Part shown: in pieces, positions 18,680 through 28,753 of the stretch
Layout of the letters: each line of letters begins with the position of its first letter
Numbering within the stretch: the first letter of the stretch is position 1
DNA from: CALDTK01 sp045110575
GTDB taxonomy: Bacteria > Bacteroidota > Bacteroidia > Chitinophagales > Saprospiraceae
Reading direction: 5' to 3'
Length of the DNA stretch: 64,000 nt
Assembly: GCA_045110575.1 (NCBI GenBank)
Contig: JBGCGF010000017.1
Location: forward strand, 43,141 to 107,140
Made by a program: the position numbers and the translations under genes
Notes under the pieces: model-generated
Database searches by the model: none
What the model saw: the letters and a program-made list of their open reading frames with translations, nothing else
Told to the model about the DNA's origin: nothing

Positions 18680-19874
18680 TTCACAGCGCGCTCCGCGCCC
18701 CTACCCTAACCTTCTCCTTGCTGTTTGTGATGGCCTTGATGAAGTATTCAACCAAGGTTACTACGCTGATCGTGTAGTCTCACATTTACTCAAACGTGAT
18801 AAGCGATGGGGAGCTCGTGATCGTGGCTTTATCGCCGAGACACTTTACGATAGTGTTCGATGGTGGCGTCTGCTTGTACACATTGGTGGCAGTGGCAAAC
18901 CTGAGGCTATTCTAGCGTCTTACTGGGCGTGGAAATACAACGAGACACTTGACGTAGAAGGCTATCCTAGGATTGAACCTTTAGATGTGCAAGTAGCCTT
19001 GAAAGCTGCAGGAGACAACCCTGCGCTCCTTGCGAGCATGCCGGATTGGATCGATGAAATTGCCGCAGGTGAGCTTGGTGAAGAGTGGCCTACAATGAGG
19101 GATTCGCTCAACGAGCAAGCCTCTGTCTATCTCCGCACAAACACACTCAAAACAGACCGTAACACGCTGTTAGACGAGTTGCTCAAGGAAGGCTTTGACG
19201 TCGAAGCTGACCCAAGGGGAGACTTGGCCATTAAGGTCTTGAAAAGGAGAAACCTTTGGAAAACTAACGCCTTCCAATCTGGTCATTTTGAGGTGCAAGA
19301 CATAGCGAGTCAGCAGGTCGCACCAGCCCTTGACATCCAGCCAGGAATGACGGTTGTTGACGCATGTGCCGGAGCAGGAGGAAAGACACTCCAAATCGCT
19401 GCCTTGATGAAGAACAAAGGTCGGCTCATTGCAATGGACACCGAAGAGCGAAAGCTAGTCGAACTAAAAAAACGGGCAAAACGAGCTGGCATTTCCAACT
19501 TAGACATCCGACCGATTACCTCCACGAAAGTTATCAAACGATTGGTTGGGAAAGCTGATCGTATTTTGCTAGATGTCCCCTGTTCTGGACTCGGTGTTTT
19601 GCGCCGAAACCCAGATGCTAAATGGAAGCTAAAACCTCAGTTCCTAGAAGAGGTAAAAACGTGGCAGGCAGATATCCTTTCTAGTTATTCAAGGATACTA
19701 AAGCCTGACGGAAAGCTCGTTTATGCGACGTGCAGCATCTTACCTTCTGAGAGTGAAGAGCAGGTTGCGAAGTTTATAGAAGCAAACGATGGATGGCAAG
19801 TTGACCAGCAATTACGACTGTCACCAGTTGATGATTACGATGGTTTCTACCATGCACTACTTACTAAGGCCTAA
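18672..19874 (+). CDS. RsmB/NOP-family RNA m5C methyltransferase
   Basis: The 400-residue protein has an N-terminal NusB-like helical part (to about 130) and a C-terminal RsmB-type methyltransferase domain. Motif I is 'VVDACAGAGGKTLQIAALM', motif IV 'DVPCSGLGVLRRNPDAKW' and motif VI 'YATCSILPSESEEQV'; the two Cys of PC and TC are the release and catalytic cysteines of this family. It most likely methylates a cytosine in 16S rRNA; whether position 967 or another one cannot be told. It overlaps pgi by 8 bases and converges on the next gene with a 4-base overlap. Confidence 0.88.
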   Translation: MFSSQRAPRPYPNLLLAVCDGLDEVFNQGYYADRVVSHLLKRDKRWGARDRGFIAETLYDSVRWWRLLVHIGGSGKPEAILASYWAWKYNETLDVEGYPRIEPLDVQVALKAAGDNPALLASMPDWIDEIAAGELGEEWPTMRDSLNEQASVYLRTNTLKTDRNTLLDELLKEGFDVEADPRGDLAIKVLKRRNLWKTNAFQSGHFEVQDIASQQVAPALDIQPGMTVVDACAGAGGKTLQIAALMKNKGRLIAMDTEERKLVELKKRAKRAGISNLDIRPITSTKVIKRLVGKADRILLDVPCSGLGVLRRNPDAKWKLKPQFLEEVKTWQADILSSYSRILKPDGKLVYATCSILPSESEEQVAKFIEANDGWQVDQQLRLSPVDDYDGFYHALLTKA

Positions 19875-20812
19875 TCTGCAATTTGGCCTCCAAGCGTTAG
19901 GTCAATTGAAGTGAGCGAATTAGCGGATACACGAGTAATACGTGTATCCGACTGGACATCAGCATCTGCCTGCAGGAGTTCTTTGAACTCGAGTACACCA
20001 TCTTGGTTTAGGTCAACGTAGTGAGCAACCACTAAATCGTAAGCACCAGCTTGTAATACAGGGAAGTCGAAATGATCATTCCTGCGCACTTTTGAAGCGA
20101 TTTCAGCAGAAGCAAATCCGTTGCGAACTTCTTCAGTGCGATTGAAGTCTCCTTTCGCGTATGCATAAACGATCAGGCGGTAAGTTTGGCGGGGAGTTGC
20201 CTCTGTTCGCGTAATTTCTCCATGGATACGACCAACTGTTTTGGGATCAAACAGCTTGATCATATTGCTACCGGGTTGGTTTTCCCGAAAGGAAAAATCT
20301 AACTCACCATCATTACTCGTAGTGATCAATTTGTTCAGATCGAGAAGCATCAGACGCTTGGTCGTCAGACCACTATTGATCAAAAAACTACCTTCTGTCT
20401 GAAGCGCATAGGTTGAATTTTGGCCGATTCCTAGTCGATCTAATCCACCATCTAAAGTAGATACATGACAACCAGTTACGTCAGTATTCAAGTCTATGTT
20501 GATGTTAGCATAACCACCTGGTGCAAGGACAGCATGCGAGCCAACTTGGACTCGGTTTGGCTCAGCAGTTGAGTCAAATACGAGGTCCTCATCGGGCACG
20601 AGACTCTCGTTTAACAGCTCCCCAATGCGGACTTCATCAATTGCCAAAGAAGCAGATTGCGCGTAAGGGTGAATCATCGGATTGACGATGACTTCTAATT
20701 GGAAATATCCCTCCTCGGCAAACGTCGCTAACTGGCCGCTGTCCTTCTCACAAGAAGAAGCAGTCAAGACTAGTCCGACACCTAAAAGGGCATTTAAAAC
20801 CTTGTTAATCAT
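19871..20812 (-). CDS. Lipoprotein with EF-hand-like calcium loop
   Basis: The 313-residue protein starts with a lipoprotein signal (MINKVLNALLGVGLVLTASSC|EKD). The body is beta-rich and not confidently assigned; it resembles carbohydrate- or metal-associated surface lipoproteins annotated only by DUF numbers. Near residue 270 'DLNQDGVLEFKE' matches the 12-residue EF-hand loop exactly (D-x-N-x-D-G-x-x-E-x-x-E), so calcium binding is plausible. Probably sits in the outer membrane. It converges with the RsmB-type gene, sharing 4 bases, and is divergent from the sortilin-like gene, with about 100 bases for both promoters. Confidence 0.8.
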   Translation of the reverse strand: MINKVLNALLGVGLVLTASSCEKDSGQLATFAEEGYFQLEVIVNPMIHPYAQSASLAIDEVRIGELLNESLVPDEDLVFDSTAEPNRVQVGSHAVLAPGGYANINIDLNTDVTGCHVSTLDGGLDRLGIGQNSTYALQTEGSFLINSGLTTKRLMLLDLNKLITTSNDGELDFSFRENQPGSNMIKLFDPKTVGRIHGEITRTEATPRQTYRLIVYAYAKGDFNRTEEVRNGFASAEIASKVRRNDHFDFPVLQAGAYDLVVAHYVDLNQDGVLEFKELLQADADVQSDTRITRVSANSLTSIDLTLGGQIAD

Positions 20813-20912
20813 AGTTGGGGCATTGAAGCTAGGGCTACGCTATTTGTCGCAAAGGATGAGCCAATAGCAAGTAAAATTGGGCGAATTGGCCGCGATTCGC
20901 CAACTTGCAGAA

Positions 20913-23735
20913 ATGGGGCACAAAACAGCATTTATCGCACTTTGGACAGTAATCATCGCTGTCTGTACCGCTGGCAATCTGCAAGCGCAGACTGCACCAG
21001 CCAGTTTTGACGTGACTAACATTGCGAAGGGCATCCCTTTTAAAAACGTTGGTCCTGATATTTTTAGCGGTCGTGTTGTTGACTTAGATGTCAACCCAGA
21101 AAACCCTACAAACTTCATCGTAGCCTTTGCGACAAGTGGTCTTTGGGAGACCAAAAACAACGGCCGAAGCTTTACGGAACTGTTCGCACATCAGAGCACC
21201 GGAATCATTGGCGATGTTGCCGTCGATTGGTCACGCAAGCACCTTTGGGTTGGTACAGGCGAAAACAATTCTTCGCGTTCGAGCTATGCGGGAGATGGTG
21301 TTTACCTCTCGACAGACTGGGGCAAGACATGGACCAACACGGGCTTAACGAAAACACACCACATCGGTCGTATCGTGCTCTCCCCTTCCGATCCGAATAC
21401 AGTCATTGTAGCATCACTAGGACCGCTATACAGCCTAGGTGGTGAGCGTGGCATTTTCCGAACCACCGATTATGGTAAGACCTGGCAGGCAGTCCTTCCG
21501 ACGACAGAGGACGTTGGCGCAATTGACTTAATCAGTGATCCGAACGATGCAAATACCTTTTACGCAAGTACTTGGCAACGAGACCGAAAGGCTTGGAATT
21601 TCAGAGAAGGAGGTCCAGAATCTGCGATTTATAAGAGTACCGACGGCGGTCAAAGTTGGACACGTGTCAGCACTTCTGGCTCCGGCTTTATAACTGGAGA
21701 GAACGTTGGTCGGATTGGACTTAGCGCCTCGACGAAAGCAGGCAAGACTTCTCTTTATGCAGTCGTAGACAACCAAAACCGCAGACCTTTTGACAAAAAA
21801 GACGAGGATAAACTTACCCGCACCCAATTGGGTGAAATGAGCGCGACTGACTTTGTAAACAAGGACAAAGACGAACTTATCAAGCAACTCAAGGCGCTTA
21901 GGTTTCCTTTGAAGCGCTACCCTTTTGATAGTCTAAAGACGGAGATTAAAGAAGGTCGGCTTTCGCCAAAACTCCTTGCGGAGTACCTCACAGATGCGAA
22001 CTCTTTACTGTTTGACACTCCTGTTGTAGGCGCGGAGGTTTACCGCTCAGACGATGGCGGAACATCTTGGAAGAGAACTCACGAAGACTACCTAGACGAT
22101 ATCTACTATAGTTACGGTTACTACTTCGGTCAGATCGGCGTGCACCCGACCAACCCAGAAGAGGTCTACATTTTCGGCGTAGCAGCGATCAGAAGTGATG
22201 ACGGAGGAAAAACGTGGACAGGTATCAACGAAGAGAACATGCACTCCGACCACCACTCCATCTGGATCAATGAAAATCAAGACGGCCATATCATTATGGG
22301 CAACGACGGAGGGGTGAACATCAGTTACGATTCAGGTGAAACGTACAACCGTGTAGTAAGTCCAGCAGCAGGTCAATTCTATGCCATTGCCGTCGACAAT
22401 AAGACCCCGTACCGCGTGTATGGAGGAACACAAGACAACGGCGTATGGAGAGGTTCGAGCAACTTCGAACCAGGTCCAGGATGGGAAATGTATGGCAGCA
22501 CATCCTATGAGCACATCTACGGAGGAGACGGAATGCAGGTTGAAATCGATCCTCGAGACAATGAGACGGTCTATACTGGTTACCAGTTCGGAAACTACGC
22601 TCGCATCGATCCAGATGGATCCAGAACTCGCGTCAAGCCAATGCATGCACTTGGTGAGCGACCACTACGGTTCAACTGGCAGACACCAGTACACTTGAGT
22701 ACGCACCAACCTGATGTATTCTACATCGGTTCGAACAAGTTCCACCGTTCGTTAAACAAAGGAGAGTCATTTGATGTGACAAGCGAGGATTTAACAAAAG
22801 GTGGTCGTAAAGGCGACGTACCCTTTGGAACGATCTCTACGATCGATGAGAGTCCGATGCGCTTTGGCTATTTGTACGTAGGTACCGATGATGGCCTTGT
22901 GCACGTTTCACGCGATGGGGGATATAACTGGGAAGAGATCACAACAGGTTTACCTGAAGGAAAGTGGATCACTCGAGTCCAAGCCAGTAAGCATCAGCTT
23001 GACCGTGTCTATGTTAGTTTGAACGACTATCGCAGTGACGATTTCACTCCAATGCTTTACGTTAGTGAAAACGGTGGCGCTACCTGGAAATCTATTTCGA
23101 ACGGTCTCCCTGCAGGAGCCATCAATGATGTGCTTGAAGATAAGGTCAATCCAAATCTACTTTACGTTGGTAGCGATGCAGGTATATTTTACTCTTACAA
23201 CCGAGGCAGCTCTTGGAGTCAGATGGGAAATATTCCGCTTGTCCCTGTTCACGACTTAGTGATTCAGGAGCGCGAACAAGACTTGATCGTAGGCACCCAT
23301 GGAAGAAGCATTTTCATAGGAGATATCGCTCAGCTTCGTACGCTTCCAGACTCTGTCGGTTCGAAGCAGCTCTTTGCGTATCATCCACAATCCATCGACT
23401 TTGATGATTCATGGGGAGATAGCTGGAGCAAGTGGTATCCAGTAGATACGCCGATGATTAATCTGCCAATATTCACGACGAATGCTGGACGAATTGAACT
23501 TACTATTCAAGATTCAACCGGACAACCTGTCCATTCATTCTCCTACGAAGCGAAGAAAGGATTGAACCTAGTACCATATGCGCTTACCATGTCTGAGACC
23601 GCGTCAAAGCGCATGGATGCGAAGAGCACTGCTGCCGACAATGGGAAATTCTACTTGCTTCCAGCCCGCTACAAAGTCGAGGTGAAGAAGGGTCAACCTT
23701 CCGCCAAAACATGGTTAATGGTGGTCAAAGACTAG
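20913..23735 (+). CDS. Sortilin/VPS10-like BNR (Asp-box) repeat protein
   Basis: The 940-residue protein has a signal peptide (MGHKTAFIALWTVIIAVCTAGNLQAQ) from ATG 20913; the upstream TTG would bury it. It carries many Asp-box/BNR motifs of the form S-x-D-x-G-x-T-W, such as STDGGQSW, SDDGGTSW, SDDGGKTW and SRDGGYNW, spread over about residues 60-800. The family folds as one or two large beta-propellers. Members in Bacteroidota are exported and often called glycosyl hydrolases, but no catalytic residues of sialidases are evident and binding or scaffold roles are as likely. No T9SS C-terminal domain is seen. One dispersed-word copy lies at 21958 and a weaker one (23696) sits 25 bases before the stop. 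Confidence 0.85.
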   Translation: MGHKTAFIALWTVIIAVCTAGNLQAQTAPASFDVTNIAKGIPFKNVGPDIFSGRVVDLDVNPENPTNFIVAFATSGLWETKNNGRSFTELFAHQSTGIIGDVAVDWSRKHLWVGTGENNSSRSSYAGDGVYLSTDWGKTWTNTGLTKTHHIGRIVLSPSDPNTVIVASLGPLYSLGGERGIFRTTDYGKTWQAVLPTTEDVGAIDLISDPNDANTFYASTWQRDRKAWNFREGGPESAIYKSTDGGQSWTRVSTSGSGFITGENVGRIGLSASTKAGKTSLYAVVDNQNRRPFDKKDEDKLTRTQLGEMSATDFVNKDKDELIKQLKALRFPLKRYPFDSLKTEIKEGRLSPKLLAEYLTDANSLLFDTPVVGAEVYRSDDGGTSWKRTHEDYLDDIYYSYGYYFGQIGVHPTNPEEVYIFGVAAIRSDDGGKTWTGINEENMHSDHHSIWINENQDGHIIMGNDGGVNISYDSGETYNRVVSPAAGQFYAIAVDNKTPYRVYGGTQDNGVWRGSSNFEPGPGWEMYGSTSYEHIYGGDGMQVEIDPRDNETVYTGYQFGNYARIDPDGSRTRVKPMHALGERPLRFNWQTPVHLSTHQPDVFYIGSNKFHRSLNKGESFDVTSEDLTKGGRKGDVPFGTISTIDESPMRFGYLYVGTDDGLVHVSRDGGYNWEEITTGLPEGKWITRVQASKHQLDRVYVSLNDYRSDDFTPMLYVSENGGATWKSISNGLPAGAINDVLEDKVNPNLLYVGSDAGIFYSYNRGSSWSQMGNIPLVPVHDLVIQEREQDLIVGTHGRSIFIGDIAQLRTLPDSVGSKQLFAYHPQSIDFDDSWGDSWSKWYPVDTPMINLPIFTTNAGRIELTIQDSTGQPVHSFSYEAKKGLNLVPYALTMSETASKRMDAKSTAADNGKFYLLPARYKVEVKKGQPSAKTWLMVVKD
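21958..21972 (-). repeat. Dispersed word, 14 of 15
   Basis: Matches the 14-base core without mismatch; in the sortilin-like gene, read as LSPKL. Confidence 0.75.
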
Positions 23736-24111
23736 TATAAAAGGTCAAAAAGAGGCTTTAAACAGTCACTTTTAGTGTGAATTACACTAAAATTTCATGC
23801 TTTCGATGATTGGTCGGCTAAGGCAGTTTATGTGCGTTAAAGCTGCCCAACGGGTAATAACCGTGTGTTTTTGAACTTTGAAAAAGCGCTATCCACTACT
23901 CACCAGCAAAGCCCCACACTTCCACACAAACAGCTAACCATCAAATAGTTAGCCCCCAAATTAGCTCTCATTAAAAACTCCAGACCGACTAACCGAATAG
24001 GGCTAGGGGCTGGCGAAGTGGGTGTTTTAGACTGAATCTTTGCGGTGTCCTGAAAAACGGATGGCCCACTCTTCGGAGTGCGTCGCTATCAACGACCGCT
24101 AAGAAACAAAC
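23736..24111. other. Intergenic region, no clear content
   Basis: These 376 bases separate two genes on the plus strand. No gene, terminator or consensus promoter is convincing. AATCTTTG at about 24036 is one base off a -7 element for the downstream gene. Confidence 0.4.
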
Positions 24112-26055
24112 ATGAAACAAACCGTCTCACGACGAGTGCTCCAGGCTCTATTTGCCTGTGCACTTGTCGCACAAACCAGCGCTGTAGGCGCAACAGCAGA
24201 TTCCCTGCGACTCGCTTTCAGTCCCGCTCCATTTTCCAACCAAACCCACGGCGATACCGTCATCTTCGAATGCAGCGGAATGCCCTTGCTTAGTATTGAC
24301 GATGTAGTTGCCGAAGGAGGCTGCGGAGGGGAAATCACCTACAGTTTTAGCGAAAGCGTAAACATCCCGCTAGATCCGATCGACGCTGGATACCTATCTA
24401 TAATGACGTGCAACTTCGAAGGGGTCGACCCTTGCGGAAACTCAGCACAGCTCACCATCAACATTCGGGTAGAGGACACTACACCACCTGAATTACAAGA
24501 TGTCCCGAGTGATTTATCACTTCAAGCAGGAGGAACCATTCCTACTCCAGCGGCCGTCTACGCAATTGATAACTGCAGTCGAAACCTAGACGTTTTGCTT
24601 ACTGAGGAAGATGCTTCAACCAACAGCTTCGAGCGCGTCATTCGCACATGGAGTGCAACAGACGATGCCGGCAATACAAGTACTGCTTCACAGCAGATAA
24701 CACTAGCGTTACCAACCTCCTCTACCGGAGCGTGTGGCAACGATCTATTCGATGAACTCGAACGAAAGGTTACTGCCACGGACTGCGAAAACGGAACAGA
24801 AGTATGTCTGCCGTTTGCAATCGCTTCTGAAGGACTTTTCTTAGTCAACGATAGTCCTGTCAACTATTTCAGCTGCGCAGCAGATACGCTTGTCACTTAC
24901 AATGTCGCAGGCTTAATGCAAAGTGCAGGTGACTACGAAGTAATCTGGGACGTCTCTCCAGGCGCCTACCGACACCGTACCTCATCTGTGGGTGATCTCA
25001 TCGAGTTCATGCGCTTAGAGCAGCCAGGAGGCGACTGGAAGCTGGATGAGACCAATACGATGATCGTAGGAAACCCAAATCCACGATATGCAGAGTTAAA
25101 AGTCATCCATGCTGCAACTGGAACCCAAAGCGCATCACAGCCAAAGCAAAAAGTGATGTCTTCCCAGTCAACTATCGTCTTAATGCCTGGAAAGCACTTG
25201 TTGACGTACAGACTAGAACAGTGCGTGGATACCGCAACAGTCTTCATAACCTGCGCTACGGTTAGAGAACGCAGCATCACAGCAATCCGTGGGATCGATG
25301 CTACACATACCCTACCCTTCTCAGGATCAGAAGATCAATATGAAGTAACGATCCTGGAAGACAACCTCGCTGGGCTACTCGAAATCCGCTCAACAGTTGG
25401 ACCACGAGTAAACTTCAGCAGTATGATTAGTGGAGAAGCAACGATGCTGATCGACTTGTGTCACATCCCTACGGGCAACTGTGACCGGTACCTGCTTCGC
25501 TTCGAAATTGTGAATCGCGAAAATGTAAAGCCACCAACTGCTGGTAGAGACCTCTTCGCAGTCGCTTACAATGGACAACGCATGTTACATATTCTCGGCA
25601 ACGATGAAGTAATTGGAGAAGTGACTTCCCTAACGCTCACTCCTGGTTCAACAGGACAAGCTCGTATTGATGCGATGAATCGCTTGCATTATACTGCTCC
25701 TGCCGACTGGTGTGGTGAAGATCTGATTCACTATGAAGTATGTAATCCTGGAGGTTGCGATACGGCTACAGTAGTCATCCAAGTGACCTGTGAAGAGCTT
25801 ATGGTATTCAATGGCTTCAGTCCGAACCAGGATGGCATAAACGACAATTTCACGGTCATCGGAATCGAGAATTACCCAGATAACCAGCTCATTGTTTTCA
25901 ATCAGCACGGTCACCAGGTATACGCTACAAGTACCTATAACAACCAGTGGGACGGCACTTACAATGGCTCTCCATTACTTGATGGCACCTACTACTATGT
26001 CTTGACAATCAAAGGCAAAAATACCAAAAGCGGATATGTGCAGATAAAGAGGTAA
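24112..26055 (+). CDS. Secreted T9SS cargo with type B C-terminal domain
   Basis: The 647-residue protein has a signal peptide (MKQTVSRRVLQALFACALVAQTSAVGA). Around 125-200 a HYR/Ig-like stretch is seen ('DTTPPELQDVPSDLSLQAGGTIPTPAAVYAIDNC'). The last ~90 residues (VFNGFSPNQDGINDNF to YVQIKR) are a gliding motility-associated C-terminal domain. The final ~170 residues, including the Ig module before the sorting signal, are clearly related to the end of the giant protein at 1-3573, so the two share a C-terminal cassette. Predicted to be secreted through the type IX system by the motor encoded at 7-12 kb. Surface role unknown. Confidence 0.88.
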   Translation: MKQTVSRRVLQALFACALVAQTSAVGATADSLRLAFSPAPFSNQTHGDTVIFECSGMPLLSIDDVVAEGGCGGEITYSFSESVNIPLDPIDAGYLSIMTCNFEGVDPCGNSAQLTINIRVEDTTPPELQDVPSDLSLQAGGTIPTPAAVYAIDNCSRNLDVLLTEEDASTNSFERVIRTWSATDDAGNTSTASQQITLALPTSSTGACGNDLFDELERKVTATDCENGTEVCLPFAIASEGLFLVNDSPVNYFSCAADTLVTYNVAGLMQSAGDYEVIWDVSPGAYRHRTSSVGDLIEFMRLEQPGGDWKLDETNTMIVGNPNPRYAELKVIHAATGTQSASQPKQKVMSSQSTIVLMPGKHLLTYRLEQCVDTATVFITCATVRERSITAIRGIDATHTLPFSGSEDQYEVTILEDNLAGLLEIRSTVGPRVNFSSMISGEATMLIDLCHIPTGNCDRYLLRFEIVNRENVKPPTAGRDLFAVAYNGQRMLHILGNDEVIGEVTSLTLTPGSTGQARIDAMNRLHYTAPADWCGEDLIHYEVCNPGGCDTATVVIQVTCEELMVFNGFSPNQDGINDNFTVIGIENYPDNQLIVFNQHGHQVYATSTYNNQWDGTYNGSPLLDGTYYYVLTIKGKNTKSGYVQIKR

Positions 26056-26112
26056 CGCGCTGACAGAGGTCGTTTTGACTTCTCAACGCGTTGTTTTTTA
26101 GCATAGTCGTAT

Positions 26113-26147
26113 GGCCCTGTTGACGCATGTCGACGGGGCTTTTTTTT
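26113..26147 (+). terminator. Intrinsic terminator after the T9SS cargo gene
   Basis: GGCCCTGTTGAC pairs with GTCGACGGGGCT (two wobbles) around a GCAT loop and is followed by eight T. It lies about 60 bases after the stop codon. Confidence 0.85.
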
Positions 26148-26476
26148 GGTACTTCAGATCGTCGCCTGTAGGATTTCGGACCGCTTTGCTTTCGGACTTC
26201 CTTAGGGACGCACTTTAGGAATGCAGGGAAGGATCGCAACCAGGTGACAATCCAACAAAGAAGTCGTCCAGCAACGAAGTGGTGCTTAATCCTAAGTACC
26301 AGCAGCAAAGCTGCCTAATTTTGAATTTTGAGTTAGATAATTTTGAATATCCGATACGCGAGCTAAACGTACTCACGAGTATAGCGAGCAACATCTCGAA
26401 ATTCAAAATTCAAAATTGCGTAAAAGCGGACCTTCAAGCCCAATTCAAAATTTTTAGTTACAGCTCCGCTGAAACT
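26148..26476. repeat. Intergenic region with long inverted AATTTTGAATTTTGA repeats
   Basis: The 15-base arms at 26317-26331 and 26403-26417 are perfect reverse complements about 70 bases apart. The same word occurs at 15047-15064, and a weaker copy (CAATTCAAAATTTTT) lies near 26440. No gene is seen; the repeat separates two converging transcription units. Confidence 0.55.
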
Positions 26477-26515
26477 AAAAAGCGAGCCTGCAGCTTTCGC
26501 CACAGACTCGCTTTT
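26477..26515 (-). terminator. Terminator of typA
   Basis: AAAAGCGAGTCTG pairs with CAGGCTCGCTTTTT (minus-strand reading) with one wobble and a T run, 26 bases after the typA stop. Its 12-base loop contains GGCGAAAGCT, part of the dispersed word. Confidence 0.8.
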
Positions 26516-26540
26516 ATGCTCAATCGGAAGGATTAAAATC

Positions 26541-28361
26541 CTACTTCATGTTTGAAAGAGCAGGGTTCTTGTTGCGCTTACGCATGCTTTCGCTAAGAAC
26601 GATCTTACGGATACGCATAGCATCCGGAGTAATCTCTACGTACTCATCACCTTGGATGTACTCCAAAGCTTCCTCAAGAGAGAACTGACGAGGAGGTGTA
26701 ATCTTGATCTTGTCATCTGCTCCAGAAGAACGGACGTTAGATTGCTTCTTCGCTTTAGTAAGGTTGACAACCATGTCGCCTGGGCGAGCATTCTCACCAA
26801 CAACTTGACCTTCGTAGATCTCTTGGTTCGGAAGAACCATAAGGATACCACGCTCTTGCAAAGAATTGAGAGAGTAAGGAATCGCCTTACCCTTCTCGTT
26901 AGAGATCATTGAACCGTTGATACGCTTTGGAATATCTCCTGCCCAAGGTTCGAATGCACGGAAACGGTGTGTCATGATCAACTCACCCGCTGTTTGCGTG
27001 ATAAGTTGAGTACGTAGACCGATGATTCCTCGTGAAGGAATACTGAACTCTAGGAAGGTACGCTCTGGCTTTGCCTCCATGTTGGTCATAGAGCCCTTGC
27101 GCTGTGTTACAGCGTTGATTACAGCACCGCTGTACTCGTCAGGAACGTTGATGTAGAGATCCTCCATCGGCTCCTGCTTCTTACCATCAACTTCTTTGAT
27201 GATAACTGTAGGCTGTCCGATTTGTACCTCGTATCCTTCGCGACGCATCGTCTCGATAAGAACTGAAAGGTGAAGTACACCACGTCCAAAGACTTGGAAT
27301 GCCTCTGCACGATCAGTTGGAAGCACCTTAAGTGCAAGGTTTTGCTCGATCTCCTTCTCCAGACGCTCCTTGAGGTGACGTGAGGTTACGAACTTACCAG
27401 ATTGACCGAAGAACGGTGAATCATTAATGGCAAAGGTCATTGACATCGTAGGCTCATCAACCGCGATCGGCTTCAATGGATCTGGATTCTCTGCATCAGT
27501 GATCGTGTCACCAATCTCGAAACCGTCGATACCAGAGATCGCACAGATATCACCTGCTTCTACTTGGTCAACCTCAACGCGGCCAAGACCTTCATAAACG
27601 AAAATCTTCTTTGTACGCTGCTTGGTAAGTACACCTTCGCGGCTTACAAGTCCAACACTCTGGTTTGCCTTCAAAGTTCCTCGATTGAGGCGGCCTGAAG
27701 CCATACGTCCAGTAAAATTGCTGTATGCCAATGATGTTATCATCATCTGTACATCACCTTCAAGCTCAACCTTTGGTGGTGGAACGTGCTTGAGGATCAT
27801 GTCAAGTGCGTACGTCACGTCTGTTGTAGGGGTAGCCCAATCAGGCCCCATCCAACCGTTCTTTGCAGAACCGTAGACAACAGGGAAGTCAAGTTGATCT
27901 TCTGTTGCTTCTAGTGCGAACATGAGGTCAAAAACTGCCTCATAAGCATCATCTGGCTTACAGTTTGGCTTATCAACCTTGTTTACAACTACGATTGGCT
28001 TCAAGCCAAGCTCGAGACTTTTTGAAAGTACGAAACGCGTCTGCGGCATCGGCCCCTCGAAAGCATCAACAAGTACAAGAACACCGTCTGCCATGTTGAG
28101 TACACGCTCAACCTCTCCGCCGAAGTCAGAGTGACCAGGAGTATCAATAAGGTTAATCTTGTGATCCTTGTAGCGAATGCTCACGTTCTTAGAAAGAATC
28201 GTGATACCACGTTCGCGCTCGAGGTCATTGTTGTCGAGCATTAGCTCGGCAGGCTTCTCACGTTCGTGGAATAGGTTTCCAGCGTGAAGAAGCTTATCGA
28301 CGAGGGTTGTTTTACCGTGGTCGACGTGGGCGATGATCGCAACGTTACGAATAGGTGTCAT
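26541..28361 (-). CDS. typA: Translational GTPase TypA/BipA
   Basis: The 606-residue GTPase begins 'MTPIRNVAIIAHVDHGKTTLVDKLL' with the P-loop; 'ERGITILSKNVSI' (switch I), 'DTPGHSDFGGEVERVL' (G3) and 'VNKVDKP' (G4) follow. The EF-G-like domains and TypA-specific C-terminal domain (IPSRGIIGLRTQLITQTAGELIM...) are intact, and length fits the family. It binds the 70S ribosome and supports ribosome assembly and stress or cold growth. A TACCTTTG element at 28447-28454 on the minus strand, followed by GCGC, is a good -7 candidate, which gives an 85-base leader containing one copy of the dispersed word. Confidence 0.95.
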   Translation of the reverse strand: MTPIRNVAIIAHVDHGKTTLVDKLLHAGNLFHEREKPAELMLDNNDLERERGITILSKNVSIRYKDHKINLIDTPGHSDFGGEVERVLNMADGVLVLVDAFEGPMPQTRFVLSKSLELGLKPIVVVNKVDKPNCKPDDAYEAVFDLMFALEATEDQLDFPVVYGSAKNGWMGPDWATPTTDVTYALDMILKHVPPPKVELEGDVQMMITSLAYSNFTGRMASGRLNRGTLKANQSVGLVSREGVLTKQRTKKIFVYEGLGRVEVDQVEAGDICAISGIDGFEIGDTITDAENPDPLKPIAVDEPTMSMTFAINDSPFFGQSGKFVTSRHLKERLEKEIEQNLALKVLPTDRAEAFQVFGRGVLHLSVLIETMRREGYEVQIGQPTVIIKEVDGKKQEPMEDLYINVPDEYSGAVINAVTQRKGSMTNMEAKPERTFLEFSIPSRGIIGLRTQLITQTAGELIMTHRFRAFEPWAGDIPKRINGSMISNEKGKAIPYSLNSLQERGILMVLPNQEIYEGQVVGENARPGDMVVNLTKAKKQSNVRSSGADDKIKITPPRQFSLEEALEYIQGDEYVEITPDAMRIRKIVLSESMRKRNKNPALSNMK

Positions 28362-28753
28362 GGATAGACATTAAGAGGTCAGTTTAAGCTTACGCCAAAA
28401 CCTATGATGCCGAGCCAGATGCTCAGCGAGTTTTACAAAACGGGCGCAAAGGTAGTTTATTCTTGGATGCGCGTGGGTGATTAACATTACGATTAGGAAT
28501 GTCCACCATTTTTTCTTTCCTCAGCAGCAGCATTTATCTCACGAAACCTGAAACATCAGGCGTTCTGCTCATGTTTAGGGCATCGTTACTGTGTGTAAAT
28601 CTTAGCGTCACATGTCCGATTTTCATAAATTCTAGTGAAACCACTAGTCTTGAATGACAGATTTTCAGTCGGTTGGGTGCTTAGTCGTGAACGGGGCCTT
28701 ACTTCACGATAACTCGATCTAAGCGAACTGCCATTTCCTTAAAAGCCCACCTT
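28362..28753. promoter_or_regulatory. Divergent intergenic region with typA promoter
   Basis: The region separates typA from a small lipoprotein gene. TACCTTTG (28447-28454, minus strand) followed by GCGCCC is the likely typA -7 element. A dispersed-word copy lies at 28387-28401 in the typA leader. No further gene was found. Confidence 0.5.
28387..28401 (-). repeat. Dispersed word, variant T at position 10
   Basis: Core match in the typA leader, non-coding. Confidence 0.75.
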
